Positions 19,983 through 29,270 of a DNA stretch of 64,000 nucleotides are shown piece after piece. The stretch covers positions 13,012-77,011 of the forward strand of contig CAZKVH010000005.1 of assembly GCA_964556165.1 (NCBI GenBank). The letters run 5' to 3'. The position numbers and the translations under genes are program-made. The notes under the pieces are model-generated. The model had not been told where the DNA came from and did no database searches. It saw nothing but the letters and a program-made list of their open reading frames with translations. Position 1 is the stretch's first letter, and every line of letters begins with the position of its first letter. This DNA comes from JAQVEM01 sp964556165 (GTDB lineage: Bacteria; Actinomycetota; Humimicrobiia; Humimicrobiales; Humimicrobiaceae).

Positions 19983-21143
19983 TTAAAAACCCATACCCAC
20001 TCTCTGCTGTTGTTGATAAAGCTTTCCTTCAGTCTTTATGGAAGGAGCTACCAGAACCTCGGCTTTCTGAAAATCCTTTATATTTTCATATCCGCAGGTT
20101 GCCATCGAAGTTCTTAAAGCTCCAAACAGATTTAATGTTCCGTCATTTTCAAATGCAGGTCCAAGCAATATTTCCTTCAGGCTGGCTTTAACTTCTGTTT
20201 TAACCCTTGTGCCTCTCGGCAAATCGGGATGAAAAGTAGCCATGCCCCAGTGGTAGCCTCTTCCTGGAGCCTCCCTGGCACTTGAAAGAGGAGAACCTAT
20301 CATAACCATATCTGCGCCGCATGCTATTGCCTTTGCTATATCGCCACCTGTACGCATACCGCCATCTGCAATAACCAGAGAGTAATTACCTGTTTCTTCA
20401 AGATGCCTCATCCTTGCAGCAGAAGCATCTGCGATAGCTGTAGCCTGAGGGGCTCCGATACCCAGCACCTGTCTCGTTGTGCAGGCAGCTCCAGGCCCAA
20501 CCCCTACCAGGACCCCAACGGCACCTGTCCTCATAAGGTGAAGTGAAGTAGAATATGACGAGCATCCTCCTACTATAACGGGAATATTGCACTCAGGAAT
20601 AAATTTCTTTAAATCAAGCGGTGTTTTTGTTTTACTGACGTGCTCAGCACTCACCACCGTACCCTGAATTACCAGAATATCCAGCCCTGCTTCCAGTGCT
20701 ATTTTATAATACCTTTCAACATTTTTTGGAGTAAGAGAAGCACAGGCAATATCACTATCTTCCTTAATCTCTTTTATCCTTCTGGCTATCAACTCTTCCT
20801 TAATCGGCTCAGTATAAATTTCCTGCATCTTTCTTGTTGCTTCCTGATTGGAAAATTTAGAAATCTTTTCGAGAACTTCGTCGGCATTTTCATATCTGCA
20901 CTGCAATCCTTCAAGATTAAGTACAGCAAGCCCTCCTATTTTTCTCATTTCTATTGCGAGCCGTACATCTACAACCCCATCCATAGCTGAAGCAAGAACA
21001 GGCAAATCAAGTCTATAATCACCGATATTTGCAGAAATATCAACATCTTCCGGGTCTCTGGTTCTTCTGCTGGGGACTATAGATATTTCATCAAAACCAT
21101 AAGACCTCCTGCCAACCTTCCCCTTGCCAATTTCTATTTCCAT
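19983..21143 (-). CDS. IMP dehydrogenase, GuaB3 type (no CBS domains)
   Basis: This is an IMP dehydrogenase-family TIM barrel of 386 residues, about 100 shorter than canonical GuaB because the Bateman (CBS pair) insert is missing. The catalytic cysteine loop reads GPGAACTTRQVLGIG, and the flap-side part has VIADGGMRTGGDIAKA and GADMVMIGSPLSS. CBS-less GuaB3 proteins are known from Actinomycetota and others. Tight coupling to guaA argues for a true IMP-to-XMP role here, although GuaB3 function has been uncertain in some groups. Missing CBS domains imply loss of ATP/GTP allosteric control. Confidence 0.88.
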   Translation of the reverse strand: MEIEIGKGKVGRRSYGFDEISIVPSRRTRDPEDVDISANIGDYRLDLPVLASAMDGVVDVRLAIEMRKIGGLAVLNLEGLQCRYENADEVLEKISKFSNQEATRKMQEIYTEPIKEELIARRIKEIKEDSDIACASLTPKNVERYYKIALEAGLDILVIQGTVVSAEHVSKTKTPLDLKKFIPECNIPVIVGGCSSYSTSLHLMRTGAVGVLVGVGPGAACTTRQVLGIGAPQATAIADASAARMRHLEETGNYSLVIADGGMRTGGDIAKAIACGADMVMIGSPLSSAREAPGRGYHWGMATFHPDLPRGTRVKTEVKASLKEILLGPAFENDGTLNLFGALRTSMATCGYENIKDFQKAEVLVAPSIKTEGKLYQQQQRVGMGF

Positions 21144-21152
21144 TTAAACCCC

Positions 21153-21800
21153 TTATCCTTTAATTTTTTTTTCTTTCTTTTGCGTTAATCTCTTAATATT
21201 GTCCCTGTGAGTAATAATAGTGAGAATACTCAAGCAAAACGAAGCTATCACTATGGGCCAAACATATCCGGTAAAGTAAAATGAAATTGGATTTGCTATA
21301 GCTCCGCCAAGAGAAGCCAGGGATACTATTCTAAAAATAATAAAAATAACAGCCCATGTTCCCAGAATAATAATGGCAGGCAAAATTTTAATCCATGCTG
21401 CACTATCTGAAATATTTATAAATGGGAGAAACGTAATACCAATAATAACTCCAAAAGAAGTCGCTATTCCCTTCCCTCCCTTAAACTTAATATATACAGG
21501 AAAGTCATGACCCAGTACAACAGCAACAGATACAGCTAAAAGAAGTATTGAATCTTCCGGATATATTAAATAAACCGCAAGTACGGGCAGAAATCCTTTA
21601 ATTAAATCCACAATAATAGTAGTTATGCCATAAGCAGCACCAAGTGTACGGGTAACATTTGTACCCCCTACATTTCCGCTTCCATAATTTCTTATATCAT
21701 CACCTTTTTTTATTTTATGCAGTACATATGCAGTTGGAAAAGAACCAAAAAGATAGGAAGCAATTACAAGTAAAATTTTATAAAACAATTCAACTGCCAT
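21153..21800 (-). CDS. plsY: Acyl-phosphate:glycerol-3-phosphate acyltransferase PlsY
   Basis: This is a membrane enzyme for the first acylation of phospholipid synthesis, used with PlsX. About five helices are visible, with conserved loops GSFPTAYVLHK, GSGNVGGTNVTRTLG, GHDFPVYIKFKGGKG and the final YFTGYVWP and HRDNIKRL. I place the start at the ATG at 21800; the frame is open further to a TTG at 21845, but neither has a strong ribosome site. It lies 9 bp upstream of guaB3. Confidence 0.93.
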   Translation of the reverse strand: MAVELFYKILLVIASYLFGSFPTAYVLHKIKKGDDIRNYGSGNVGGTNVTRTLGAAYGITTIIVDLIKGFLPVLAVYLIYPEDSILLLAVSVAVVLGHDFPVYIKFKGGKGIATSFGVIIGITFLPFINISDSAAWIKILPAIIILGTWAVIFIIFRIVSLASLGGAIANPISFYFTGYVWPIVIASFCLSILTIITHRDNIKRLTQKKEKKIKG

Positions 21801-21845
21801 ATTCGTAATAGATATAAAATAGACTAATCGGTAATTAAAAGACAA

Positions 21846-22019
21846 AAACTATCAAAGACTAAACTAATTAGAAACTACTGCTTTATACTATAAAATAATA
21901 ATAAAAGAAATATTACTATAAGTTATGGATTTATTCAATTTATTAAAAGGAGTACTGGTGAGATTCTTTCAATTTTTTATCACGCCAGAAAAGCTATATA
22001 AGATACTATAAGAGATAAA
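21846..22019. other. Intergenic region with one tiny plus-strand ORF
   Basis: AT-rich spacer between plsY and the cooC-like gene. A 28-codon plus-strand frame (21925-22011) encodes a hydrophobic/amphipathic peptide beginning MDLFNLLKGVLVRFF. It has no ribosome site, so I do not call it a gene. Confidence 0.2.
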
Positions 22020-22916
22020 TTAACAACTCGTTCCATGTAATTTACCAATCAAATTATTCAGGCTTTCATCTTCTCTGCTATACTTAAGAGGTTCTCCTTT
22101 CAGCCATGATAGGGAAATTAAATCATCATCATAAATAGTCCCTACCGGCTCTATTTTTTCTTTTCTCAGTTTTCTCTTTATATAGCTCTCTACATCTTTT
22201 CCCTTTATTTTGTTCAATAAAACCAGAACATTCTTGATTTTTGCGTTAAGGAATATCTTATTTGCTATTTTTACAAGTTCGGGGTTTTCAAGATGTCTGG
22301 TTGCAGGTAATTTTCCTGCCATTATCTGACTTACCATATTTTTTATATCAACCGCTATCTGAATAGAAGCATTATTGGCATCAACAACTACAATCACCCA
22401 ATCCAGGCTTGTAATTACACCTCTTGCAGGGTCCTCGAGCCCTGCTTTGAGATCTATAAGTGTTACAGGATTGTCGCCAATTCCGGATATTTTTAAATCC
22501 CTGCTTATTTTAGAAATAGGCCCATCACATCCAGCCCCCGGTCCTTTACCTCCTATCTTTCCTGCTGCGAGAAAATATATACCTTCTCTGCTCTGAGTGT
22601 AATATTCATCGGGAAGATTATTTAAAGAAATATCCGAACCAGGGAGAGGAGTAGGATCATCGACGGGACAGGTCACAGAACCCCCGGTGAATGCAGTTCC
22701 ACCGAAATAATCTATTAAAGATTCAGGGAATTTTGTAAGCCCCAATGCCTGATGAAGTCCTATATTTGTTGAATCAGCATCCAGTACACAAACTGAATAT
22801 CCGCAGCTCTTAAGCGCCCTGGCTAATAAAACCGTAACGGTGCTTTTCCCGCTTCCTCCTTTACCAAGTATGCCTATCCTTTTATTCGCAAGAGTTTTAA
22901 TTTCTTTTTTATTCAT
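22020..22916 (-). CDS. CooC-like MinD-family P-loop ATPase
   Basis: A 298-residue deviant-Walker ATPase with GKGGSGKST at about 18-26 and LDADSTNIGLHQALGL (switch region). It also has a GPGAGCDGP Cys-containing loop and LIDLKAGLEDPARGVIT, which resembles the CooC signature. CooC proteins load nickel into carbon monoxide dehydrogenase. No CODH or acetyl-CoA synthase gene is in this window, so the client is unknown; another metallo-cofactor maturation ATPase role is possible. It lies alone between plsY and groEL, with a groEL terminator upstream. Confidence 0.75.
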   Translation of the reverse strand: MNKKEIKTLANKRIGILGKGGSGKSTVTVLLARALKSCGYSVCVLDADSTNIGLHQALGLTKFPESLIDYFGGTAFTGGSVTCPVDDPTPLPGSDISLNNLPDEYYTQSREGIYFLAAGKIGGKGPGAGCDGPISKISRDLKISGIGDNPVTLIDLKAGLEDPARGVITSLDWVIVVVDANNASIQIAVDIKNMVSQIMAGKLPATRHLENPELVKIANKIFLNAKIKNVLVLLNKIKGKDVESYIKRKLRKEKIEPVGTIYDDDLISLSWLKGEPLKYSREDESLNNLIGKLHGTSC

Positions 22917-23116
22917 TTTATTTAATCTCCATTACATAAATTTTTTTTACTACTTCTTTTATATGAGTCTATAAAAATACTTCTCATTTTGATTTAACTT
23001 AACCTGCATACATAATTGTTAGATTTATATTAATAAGTTAGTTTTGACTAACTTTATAATATACTTTTATCATATTCTGTCAAGAAAAAATCTCTCATAA
23101 TTACTTAACAATATAT

Positions 23117-23150
23117 TAAGGGCTGGCTTTATATAAAAACCAGCCCTTAA
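23117..23150 (-). terminator. Intrinsic terminator after groES-groEL
   Basis: A long perfect hairpin, TTAAGGGCTGG with CCAGCCCTTAA, around a 12-base loop, about 90 bp downstream of the groEL stop. It has T/A-rich flanks on both sides. Confidence 0.85.
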
Positions 23151-23239
23151 TATTTATTATTGCTTAATCTATCAAAGAGAAATTAAAGCAACTCTACTGC
23201 AGTCTAACCCCGCCTTAACTCTGTCAGTTTTTTATGCCA

Positions 23240-24874
23240 TTACATAGGGGGCATTCCACCGTATCCACCGCCCGGAGGCATTGCAGGTCCTGATTTCTCT
23301 TTCTCCGGTTTTTCTGCAACAACAACCTCGGTTGTAAGCATCAATGCTGCTATTGATGCTGCATTCTGAAGCGCACTCCTGGTAACCTTTGCAGGGTCTA
23401 TAATTCCAGCATCTACCATGTTCACATATTTACCATTCAGCGCATCAAGCCCTTCTCCCGGGTTCATTTTTCTTACCTTCTCAACAATAACCGAACCCTC
23501 GAGGCCTGCATTTGCTGCAATCTGTCTCAGCGGTTCTTCAAGAGCTTTGGCTACGATAGCTGCGCCTGTCCTTACATCACCTTCATATTTATCAAGGCTA
23601 ATCTTTGGAATTATATTTATCAGCACTACTCCACCACCTGCAACAATACCTTCTTCAACTGCAGCCTTTGTAGCTGACAGAGCATCCTCTATCCTGTGTT
23701 TTTTCTCTTTTAATTCTACTTCTGTTGCAGCTCCTACTTTTATTACTGCAACACCACCGGATAGTTTGGCAAGTCTTTCCTGTAATTTTTCCTTATCAAA
23801 ATCCGAGTCGCTTTGCTCTATCTCATTTTTAATCTGCTTTATCCTGCCCTTTATAGAATTCAGGGAACCTTTCCCTTCAACGATAGTCGTATTTTCCTTA
23901 TCTACTTTAATCTGTCTTGCCGAACCAAGCATGTCAAGCGTAACATTTTCAAGTTTTACGCCAATTTCTTCGCTTATCACTTTACCGTCAGTTACAATGG
24001 CTATATCTTCAAGCATAGCCTTTCTTCTGTCGCCAAAACCGGGAGCTTTAACAGCAACAACAGTTAATGTTCCTCTCAGCTTGTTAACAACTATGGTAGC
24101 CAGTGCTTCACCCTCGACATCTTCTGCAATTATTAAAAGTGGTTTCCCTGACTGTTGTATTTTTTCAAGAACAGGAATTAAATCCCCAACTGCTGCTATC
24201 TTCTGATTTGCAATAAGAATATAAGGGTCATTTAATACAGCTTCCATTCTTTCTGCATCAGTAACCATATACGGGGACAGATAACCTTTATCAAACTGCA
24301 GACCTTCGACCAGTTCTATCTCTATGCCGAATTTATTTGATTCCTCAACAGTAATAACTCCGTCTTTCCCTACTTTATCCATAGCATCAGCTATCGTATT
24401 ACCAATATTTTCATCTGCTGCTGAGATAGCTGCCACTTCAGCTATTTTTTTCTTGTCAGTTGCAATATCATGACTCATTTTGCCTATTTCATCTACTACC
24501 GTGCTGACTGCTTCCTCTATACCCTTCTTTAGCAACATCGGATTTGCTCCTGCAGCCACATTTCTCAAGCCCTCTTTTACCAGAGCCTGTGCAAGTATAG
24601 TAGCTGTGGTTGTTCCATCACCTGCAACATCATTGGTCTTAGTGGCAACTTCCTTCACAAGCTGAACTCCTGCATTTTCAAAAACATCTTCCACTTCTAT
24701 TTCTCTTGCTATGGTTACTCCGTCATTTGTAATTGTGGGAGCGCCATATTTCTTATCAAGCACCACATTTCTACCTTTAGGGCCAAGGGTAACTTTAATC
24801 GCATCAGCTATAATATTTACCCCTTTTTCAAGAGCCCTTCTTGCGGTCTCATCGTATTTCAATTCTTTAGCCAT
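23240..24874 (-). CDS. groL: Chaperonin GroEL (Hsp60)
   Basis: This is the 60-kDa chaperonin, 544 residues. It has the nucleotide-binding signatures VTLGPKGRNVVLDKKYG, TNDGVTIAREIE and VAGDGTTTATILAQ, the apical KAPGFGDRRKAMLEDIA, and AAVEEGIVAGGGV. The C-terminus ends in the usual Gly-Met tail (GGYGGMPPM). It lies 33 bp downstream of groES and is presumably under HrcA/CIRCE control. Confidence 0.98.
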   Translation of the reverse strand: MAKELKYDETARRALEKGVNIIADAIKVTLGPKGRNVVLDKKYGAPTITNDGVTIAREIEVEDVFENAGVQLVKEVATKTNDVAGDGTTTATILAQALVKEGLRNVAAGANPMLLKKGIEEAVSTVVDEIGKMSHDIATDKKKIAEVAAISAADENIGNTIADAMDKVGKDGVITVEESNKFGIEIELVEGLQFDKGYLSPYMVTDAERMEAVLNDPYILIANQKIAAVGDLIPVLEKIQQSGKPLLIIAEDVEGEALATIVVNKLRGTLTVVAVKAPGFGDRRKAMLEDIAIVTDGKVISEEIGVKLENVTLDMLGSARQIKVDKENTTIVEGKGSLNSIKGRIKQIKNEIEQSDSDFDKEKLQERLAKLSGGVAVIKVGAATEVELKEKKHRIEDALSATKAAVEEGIVAGGGVVLINIIPKISLDKYEGDVRTGAAIVAKALEEPLRQIAANAGLEGSVIVEKVRKMNPGEGLDALNGKYVNMVDAGIIDPAKVTRSALQNAASIAALMLTTEVVVAEKPEKEKSGPAMPPGGGYGGMPPM

Positions 24875-24907
24875 TATTTCTTTACCTCCTTCAAAAAATA
24901 AAAACTT

Positions 24908-25195
24908 TTACTCTACAATAGCAAGGATATCATTTTCCTTTATAATCAGGTATTCTTCTCCGTCAATTTTGACCTCGGTTCCTGAATATTTGGAATAAAG
25001 TACCGTATCTCCAACCTTTACCTCCATTGGAACTTTATTACCCTTCTCATCTCTTGCGCCGCTACCAACTGCAATTACTTTTCCTTCCTGCGGTTTTTCT
25101 TTTGCAGAATCCGGAAGAACGATTCCGCTCTTGGTTTTTTCCTCGCTGGGATTTGGCTTAACCAGTAATCTGTCGCCAAGTGGTTTGTATGCCAT
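24908..25195 (-). CDS. groS: Co-chaperonin GroES (Hsp10)
   Basis: A 95-residue lid protein of the GroEL chamber. It begins MAYKPLGDRLLVKP, has a mobile loop (EEKTKSGIVLPDSAKEKPQ) and ends with the typical EYLIIKENDILAIVE. The ribosome site GGAGG is just upstream of the ATG. Confidence 0.98.
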   Translation of the reverse strand: MAYKPLGDRLLVKPNPSEEKTKSGIVLPDSAKEKPQEGKVIAVGSGARDEKGNKVPMEVKVGDTVLYSKYSGTEVKIDGEEYLIIKENDILAIVE

Positions 25196-25249
25196 TATAC
25201 TTCCTCCTTTTTATTAATTTGTGCATTTAATTAAATACATTAAATAAAG

Positions 25250-25276
25250 TTAGCACTCTCATGTATAGACTGCTGA
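25250..25276 (-). promoter_or_regulatory. Imperfect CIRCE operator (HrcA site) upstream of groES
   Basis: On the plus strand the left arm TTAGCACTC is perfect. The spacer is exactly 9 bp, and the right arm GACTGCTGA matches GAGTGCTAA at 7 of 9 positions. It lies 55 bp upstream of groES and just downstream of a minus-strand TATAAT at 25296-25291, the usual position for HrcA repression. Confidence 0.8.
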
Positions 25277-25371
25277 CATTAAAGAATAATATTATAACGA
25301 ATATAAAAAATCAAGAAAAAATTATGTAAAAAATTATAGAAAATCTCATACATACAGACTAAAAATATCAC

Positions 25372-26427
25372 TCAAACATCACTTCTGGAATATACATCAA
25401 CTTCAAGGCTGTCAAATCTTTTTTTTAGGAACCTGTAGTAACCAAGGCATGCTACCATCACTGCATTGTCCATACAGAGAGGCATTGGAGGAACAAATAT
25501 TTTTATACCCGATTCTTCTCCTCTTTTCAGGAATTCTCTCCTCAGCTCGCTATTGGCGGCGACTCCACCGCTCACCAGTATCTTTTCCGCATCAAACTCC
25601 TTTGCTGCTCTTAATGTTTTTTCGGTCAAAACCTCCACTATCGCTCTCTGGAAACTTGCAACGAGATGGGGTATGTTTTCTTTTGAGGTTAGGCTCTTAT
25701 CCTTCTTAGTTCTGTAAATCAAAGAAGTCTTAAGTCCGCTAAAACTAAAATTATAATCACCGCTTTCCATCATCGGCCTCGGAAAATCTATGTAATGCGG
25801 ATCCCCGCTCTGAGCCAGTCTGTCAATAACAGGACCGCCCGGATAACCGAGATTTAAATATCTCGCAATTTTATCATAAGCTTCGCCTGCAGCATCGTCC
25901 AGAGTATGGCCTATTTGTTTTACGTTCCATTCTTTATCAACATAGTAAAGGCTTGAATGCCCTCCCGATACAATGAGTCCTATAAAACCACCGGAGATAC
26001 CGGGGTTATCAAGGATGTTTGAATATATGTGCGCCTCAAGATGATTGACCGCAATAATGGGTATATTCCTGGAGTAGCTTATAGCCTTGGCTGCGCCCAT
26101 TCCAACCAGAAGCGAACCTATAAGACCGGGTCTATTCGTGACGCTGACCGCATCGATGTCATCAAAGCCGCATCCCGCTTTTTTTAGCGCCTCACCTATA
26201 ATTATATCTATTACCTCTATGTGTTTTCTTGAAGCTATTTCAGGAACGATACCGCCATATTTTCTATGTATCTCCTCCTGTGAAGAAACTATATTTGACA
26301 GAATCACAGAACCATTTTTTACAACCGCAGCACAGCTGTCGTCACAGGAAGTCTCTATACCCAGTATATTTATATCTCCCCTTATGGCTTCTTCTCTAAT
26401 TATACCTTCCGGAGTTCCGGCTTTCAT
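25372..26427 (-). CDS. tsaD: tRNA t6A37 threonylcarbamoyltransferase TsaD
   Basis: TsaD transfers threonylcarbamoyl from TC-AMP to A37 of ANN-decoding tRNAs. In 351 residues it has ILGIETSCDDSC, PEIASRKHIE with the metal His, NHLEAHIYS (second metal site), SGGHSSLYYV and SGGVAANSELR. A roughly 18-residue leader before GDINILGIETSC is slightly long. It lies downstream of tsaE and tsaB on the minus strand. Confidence 0.96.
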   Translation of the reverse strand: MKAGTPEGIIREEAIRGDINILGIETSCDDSCAAVVKNGSVILSNIVSSQEEIHRKYGGIVPEIASRKHIEVIDIIIGEALKKAGCGFDDIDAVSVTNRPGLIGSLLVGMGAAKAISYSRNIPIIAVNHLEAHIYSNILDNPGISGGFIGLIVSGGHSSLYYVDKEWNVKQIGHTLDDAAGEAYDKIARYLNLGYPGGPVIDRLAQSGDPHYIDFPRPMMESGDYNFSFSGLKTSLIYRTKKDKSLTSKENIPHLVASFQRAIVEVLTEKTLRAAKEFDAEKILVSGGVAANSELRREFLKRGEESGIKIFVPPMPLCMDNAVMVACLGYYRFLKKRFDSLEVDVYSRSDV

Positions 26428-26573
26428 TTTATCTCCTTTGAAAAACTATCAGTAACTATCAGCTATATATCACGGGTTTTATCCCTGAACCTATTAAATT
26501 TACTTCTTTTAATTATCTTTATTTAATATTCTTTCTCTATCTAATATTTTTAAAAATTTATTTAGATGCTCAA

Positions 26574-27419
26574 TTACATAGAACTATTATCTTTATCATT
26601 CACTACAAACGGAATGAATTCCCTCACGTAAAACGAAGTAAGGTTTTTAACTTTAACTTTATTTAAAAAATTATAATACGCGCAGACATTTACATATCCT
26701 GATCGGGGGTAAACTGTTTTTTTATCAAGTTTAAAAATGCTATCCTTCCTAATTATGCGAGCCAGGGTCTCTCTGTAACTTAAATGACAGTTGCCTCCTA
26801 TAAGGATAACCTGACTCCCATGTTCAGCAGAAATTCCCGTAACTCCTGAAACATTTCCACTCCATAATTTATCAAGGAAAGCTTCCAGCTTATCATAGCG
26901 GACAAGGTACCTCTCACCTTTCCTTTTTATAAAAAATCTATCTTTCTTTAAATCAATTCCAGCAATACAGTCTCTGTCGCTAACAGCTTCAGGGTAAACG
27001 CTATAAAAAGCGAAATAAACCTCCTTCTTCCTGACATCAAGACACGGCATCATAAAAGGAGAAACATCCCTTTTAAGACAACCGGCAATAAGATTGATAT
27101 TGTTCAGAACCATTCCAACCGTAACAGCATCAAGCGAATTAATCCCAAACGCCGGTTTACCCTCCAGGTAAGATAACATCTTTATAACAGTAACACCGAT
27201 TCGGGTACCCGTGAAATCACCCGGTCCATGATTTACCCCAAAAACATCTATATCTTTTAATCCAAGCTTTGATTTCTTTAATGCTTTATCCAGCATCCCC
27301 ATTATATTTACCATATGCCCTCTGCCACCCCGGCTGATTACTTCCGAAATAATCCTGCCGTCGCGGCTAACAGCTACACTCAGGTATTTTGTACTGCTGT
27401 CAATTCCTAAAACATTCAT
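26574..27419 (-). CDS. tsaB: t6A synthesis accessory protein TsaB
   Basis: This ASKHA-fold partner of TsaD scaffolds the TsaBDE complex. It shows VLGIDSSTKYLSVAVS at the N-terminus, then GRGHMVNIMGMLDKAL and VNHGPGDFTGTRIGV, the TsaB signature. I choose the ATG at 27419; an in-frame TTG at 27434 is the only upstream option. At about 281 residues it is longer than typical TsaB (about 230), with a divergent C-terminal half. It lies 102 bp after tsaE. Confidence 0.87.
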   Translation of the reverse strand: MNVLGIDSSTKYLSVAVSRDGRIISEVISRGGRGHMVNIMGMLDKALKKSKLGLKDIDVFGVNHGPGDFTGTRIGVTVIKMLSYLEGKPAFGINSLDAVTVGMVLNNINLIAGCLKRDVSPFMMPCLDVRKKEVYFAFYSVYPEAVSDRDCIAGIDLKKDRFFIKRKGERYLVRYDKLEAFLDKLWSGNVSGVTGISAEHGSQVILIGGNCHLSYRETLARIIRKDSIFKLDKKTVYPRSGYVNVCAYYNFLNKVKVKNLTSFYVREFIPFVVNDKDNSSM

Positions 27420-27520
27420 TTTTCTATATCCCAATAATGCTTTTTAAAAATTTTAAAAACTGCCTTGCTTATAAACTTACTAATACAGCATTTGCGGCAT
27501 ATTTTTTTAATATATAACTT

Positions 27521-28024
27521 CTATTCTTTGCTTTTGCCTAACATTTTTTTTAATTCCTCAAGCCTTCTATTCCAGTAACCGCTCGAACTCCTGAAAACTA
27601 TTTTTCTTTTTGTTTCTGTGTCATCCTCGCCCTTAAGGTAGCTGAGGTTAACCTCTAAAAAATCCTTTTTTATATATTTTTTTATTTTATCTCCCCATTC
27701 TATGCAAACAATAGAACTGCTGCTGTATATGTAATCATCGATTCCAGTATCTTCTATCTCACCAGTATCCCCCAGCCTGTACAGGTCCACATGCACGAGG
27801 CTTCTGGATTTATCAATCCTGTACTCGTTTAGAATTGCAAAACTCGGGCTGGAAAAATTTTCGGTAATCCCCAGGCTTTCAGCTATACCGGATATAAAGG
27901 TGGTCTTGCCCCCGCCAAGCTCCCCCGTAAAAAGAATAACATTGCCTCCTGAAAGAATATTTGAGAAAATCTTTCCGATTTTTTTGGTGAAAACTGAAGA
28001 ATTTGAAATTACCTCAATTTGCAT
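27521..28024 (-). CDS. tsaE: t6A synthesis ATPase TsaE
   Basis: TsaE is a P-loop ATPase that resets the TsaBD complex. In 167 residues it has Walker A TGELGGGKTT, the conserved SPSFAILNEY and HVDLYRL segments, and CIEWGDKI. A C-terminal basic extension after residue 140 is longer than usual. It starts 1 bp after the uracil-DNA glycosylase stop, which indicates cotranscription. Confidence 0.94.
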   Translation of the reverse strand: MQIEVISNSSVFTKKIGKIFSNILSGGNVILFTGELGGGKTTFISGIAESLGITENFSSPSFAILNEYRIDKSRSLVHVDLYRLGDTGEIEDTGIDDYIYSSSSIVCIEWGDKIKKYIKKDFLEVNLSYLKGEDDTETKRKIVFRSSSGYWNRRLEELKKMLGKSKE

Positions 28025-28025
28025 A

Positions 28026-28679
28026 TTAAAAGAGCCCTAACTGTTCACTTGTGTTATCTTCGCTTCCAGATTCAATACTTACAATATCTTCCTGATAACC
28101 AGTCTCCTCCGGCTTAGACTCAATAAGCTTTTTTATTTTCTGAAAATCCTGCCTTAAAATCTCCATTCTCGAAGGAGTATAAAGCACAGCAGCAGGATGG
28201 TTAATAGGCATAACAATGCGGTTATTAACTTTAAATATCTTTCCCCTCAGACCTGTAATCCCCTTATATGTGTTAAGAAGCACCTGGGTTGAAAATTTAC
28301 CCATGGTACATATTATTTTTGGGTCAATTATTTCTATCTGCCTGAAAAGATAGCCCTTGCAGGCATCAATCTCTTCTATCCTCGGGTCCCTATTCCCCGG
28401 CGGCCTGCATTTTAAAACGTTTGCAATGAAAACCTCGTTTCTCGTCATGCCAATTGAATCAAGAAGCTCATCAAGAATCCTTCCTGCCTGTCCTACAAAA
28501 GGAAGTCCCTGCAGGTCTTCGTTTTTCCCGGGTGCCTCGCCAACAAGCATAATTTCAGCACTGGCGCTCCCACCACCGAAAACAAGCTTTGTCCTGGTTT
28601 TTGAAAGCTCACATTTTGTACAATCTTTAATCTTTAAATAAAAGTCCTTTAGCTTTTCTCTCCTGTCATATTCTTCCAT
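28026..28679 (-). CDS. Type-4 uracil-DNA glycosylase (Fe-S)
   Basis: A family 4 UDG of 217 residues. N-terminal cluster cysteines lie in CTKCELSKTR. The uracil-binding motif is GEAPGKNEDLQGLPFVG, followed by NVLKCRPPGNRDP and CKGYLFRQ for the remaining cluster cysteines and NHPAAVLYTP as the C-terminal motif. It removes uracil from deaminated DNA. The acidic tail after residue 190 has no assigned role. First gene of the udg-tsaE-tsaB run. Confidence 0.94.
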   Translation of the reverse strand: MEEYDRREKLKDFYLKIKDCTKCELSKTRTKLVFGGGSASAEIMLVGEAPGKNEDLQGLPFVGQAGRILDELLDSIGMTRNEVFIANVLKCRPPGNRDPRIEEIDACKGYLFRQIEIIDPKIICTMGKFSTQVLLNTYKGITGLRGKIFKVNNRIVMPINHPAAVLYTPSRMEILRQDFQKIKKLIESKPEETGYQEDIVSIESGSEDNTSEQLGLF

Positions 28680-28834
28680 ATATTTTTATGTCCCCCGGGT
28701 TTTTACTTTATTTATAACTAATAATATTACATACTTCAATATTTATATACATCTTCATTTACAAAATATTAAAATTTCTTTATCATAAGATTGAAAGGTT
28801 GTAAGAACAACAATATATGAAAAAAAGGATAAAT

Positions 28835-29245
28835 ATGAAGACAAAAGCAGCAATTTTCCCTCTTATCGCAACACTTATCCTTGCAGCGCTTATCGGAGGC
28901 TGCAGCCAGGGTCCGGTTGAAGTTGAAGAAGTTATAATGTGCAAAGATGTGGACAGCGAATACAACCCTGTAGAGCCTACCGATGTTTTCCCGGCAGGGA
29001 CCACTATCGTTTACGCAGCAGTAAAAGTTAACAACATAACCCCCGAAGATAAGATAACCACAATATGGAACTACCTTGAAACAGGAGAAGAAATCAATCT
29101 AACTGACTTTACGACAGAACAAAGCGGTTCTGGTTACATAGGTTTCAGTCTCGAAGTTTCTGAAGGTTTTCCCACAGGTAGATACACCGCAGTGGTTTAT
29201 CTTAATAACAAAGAGGTTAAGTCTGCTGAATTTTCAGTAGAGTAG
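28835..29245 (+). CDS. Small secreted lipoprotein, function unknown
   Basis: A lipoprotein signal is visible: basic MKTKAA, a hydrophobic core and the lipobox LIGGC about 23 residues in. The mature part is about 114 residues with a beta-sandwich look, ending in TGRYTAVVYLNNKEVKSAEF, which resembles Ig-like extracellular modules. I prefer the ATG at 28835 because AGGA lies 6-7 bp before it; an ATG at 28817 adds six residues. It is a lone plus-strand gene between two minus-strand blocks. Confidence 0.8.
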   Translation: MKTKAAIFPLIATLILAALIGGCSQGPVEVEEVIMCKDVDSEYNPVEPTDVFPAGTTIVYAAVKVNNITPEDKITTIWNYLETGEEINLTDFTTEQSGSGYIGFSLEVSEGFPTGRYTAVVYLNNKEVKSAEFSVE

Positions 29246-29270
29246 TTTTTTTTACTGATGGTAATAAATT

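Noticed and set aside
21925..22011. 28-residue amphipathic peptide MDLFNLLKGVLVRFF... as a toxin-like small protein.
   Set aside because: No ribosome site, no antisense RNA partner seen, and short frames like this are common in AT-rich DNA.
23418..24206. 262-codon plus-strand frame inside groEL.
   Set aside because: A shadow of the GroEL coding strand with low-complexity Ser/Thr/Ile composition.
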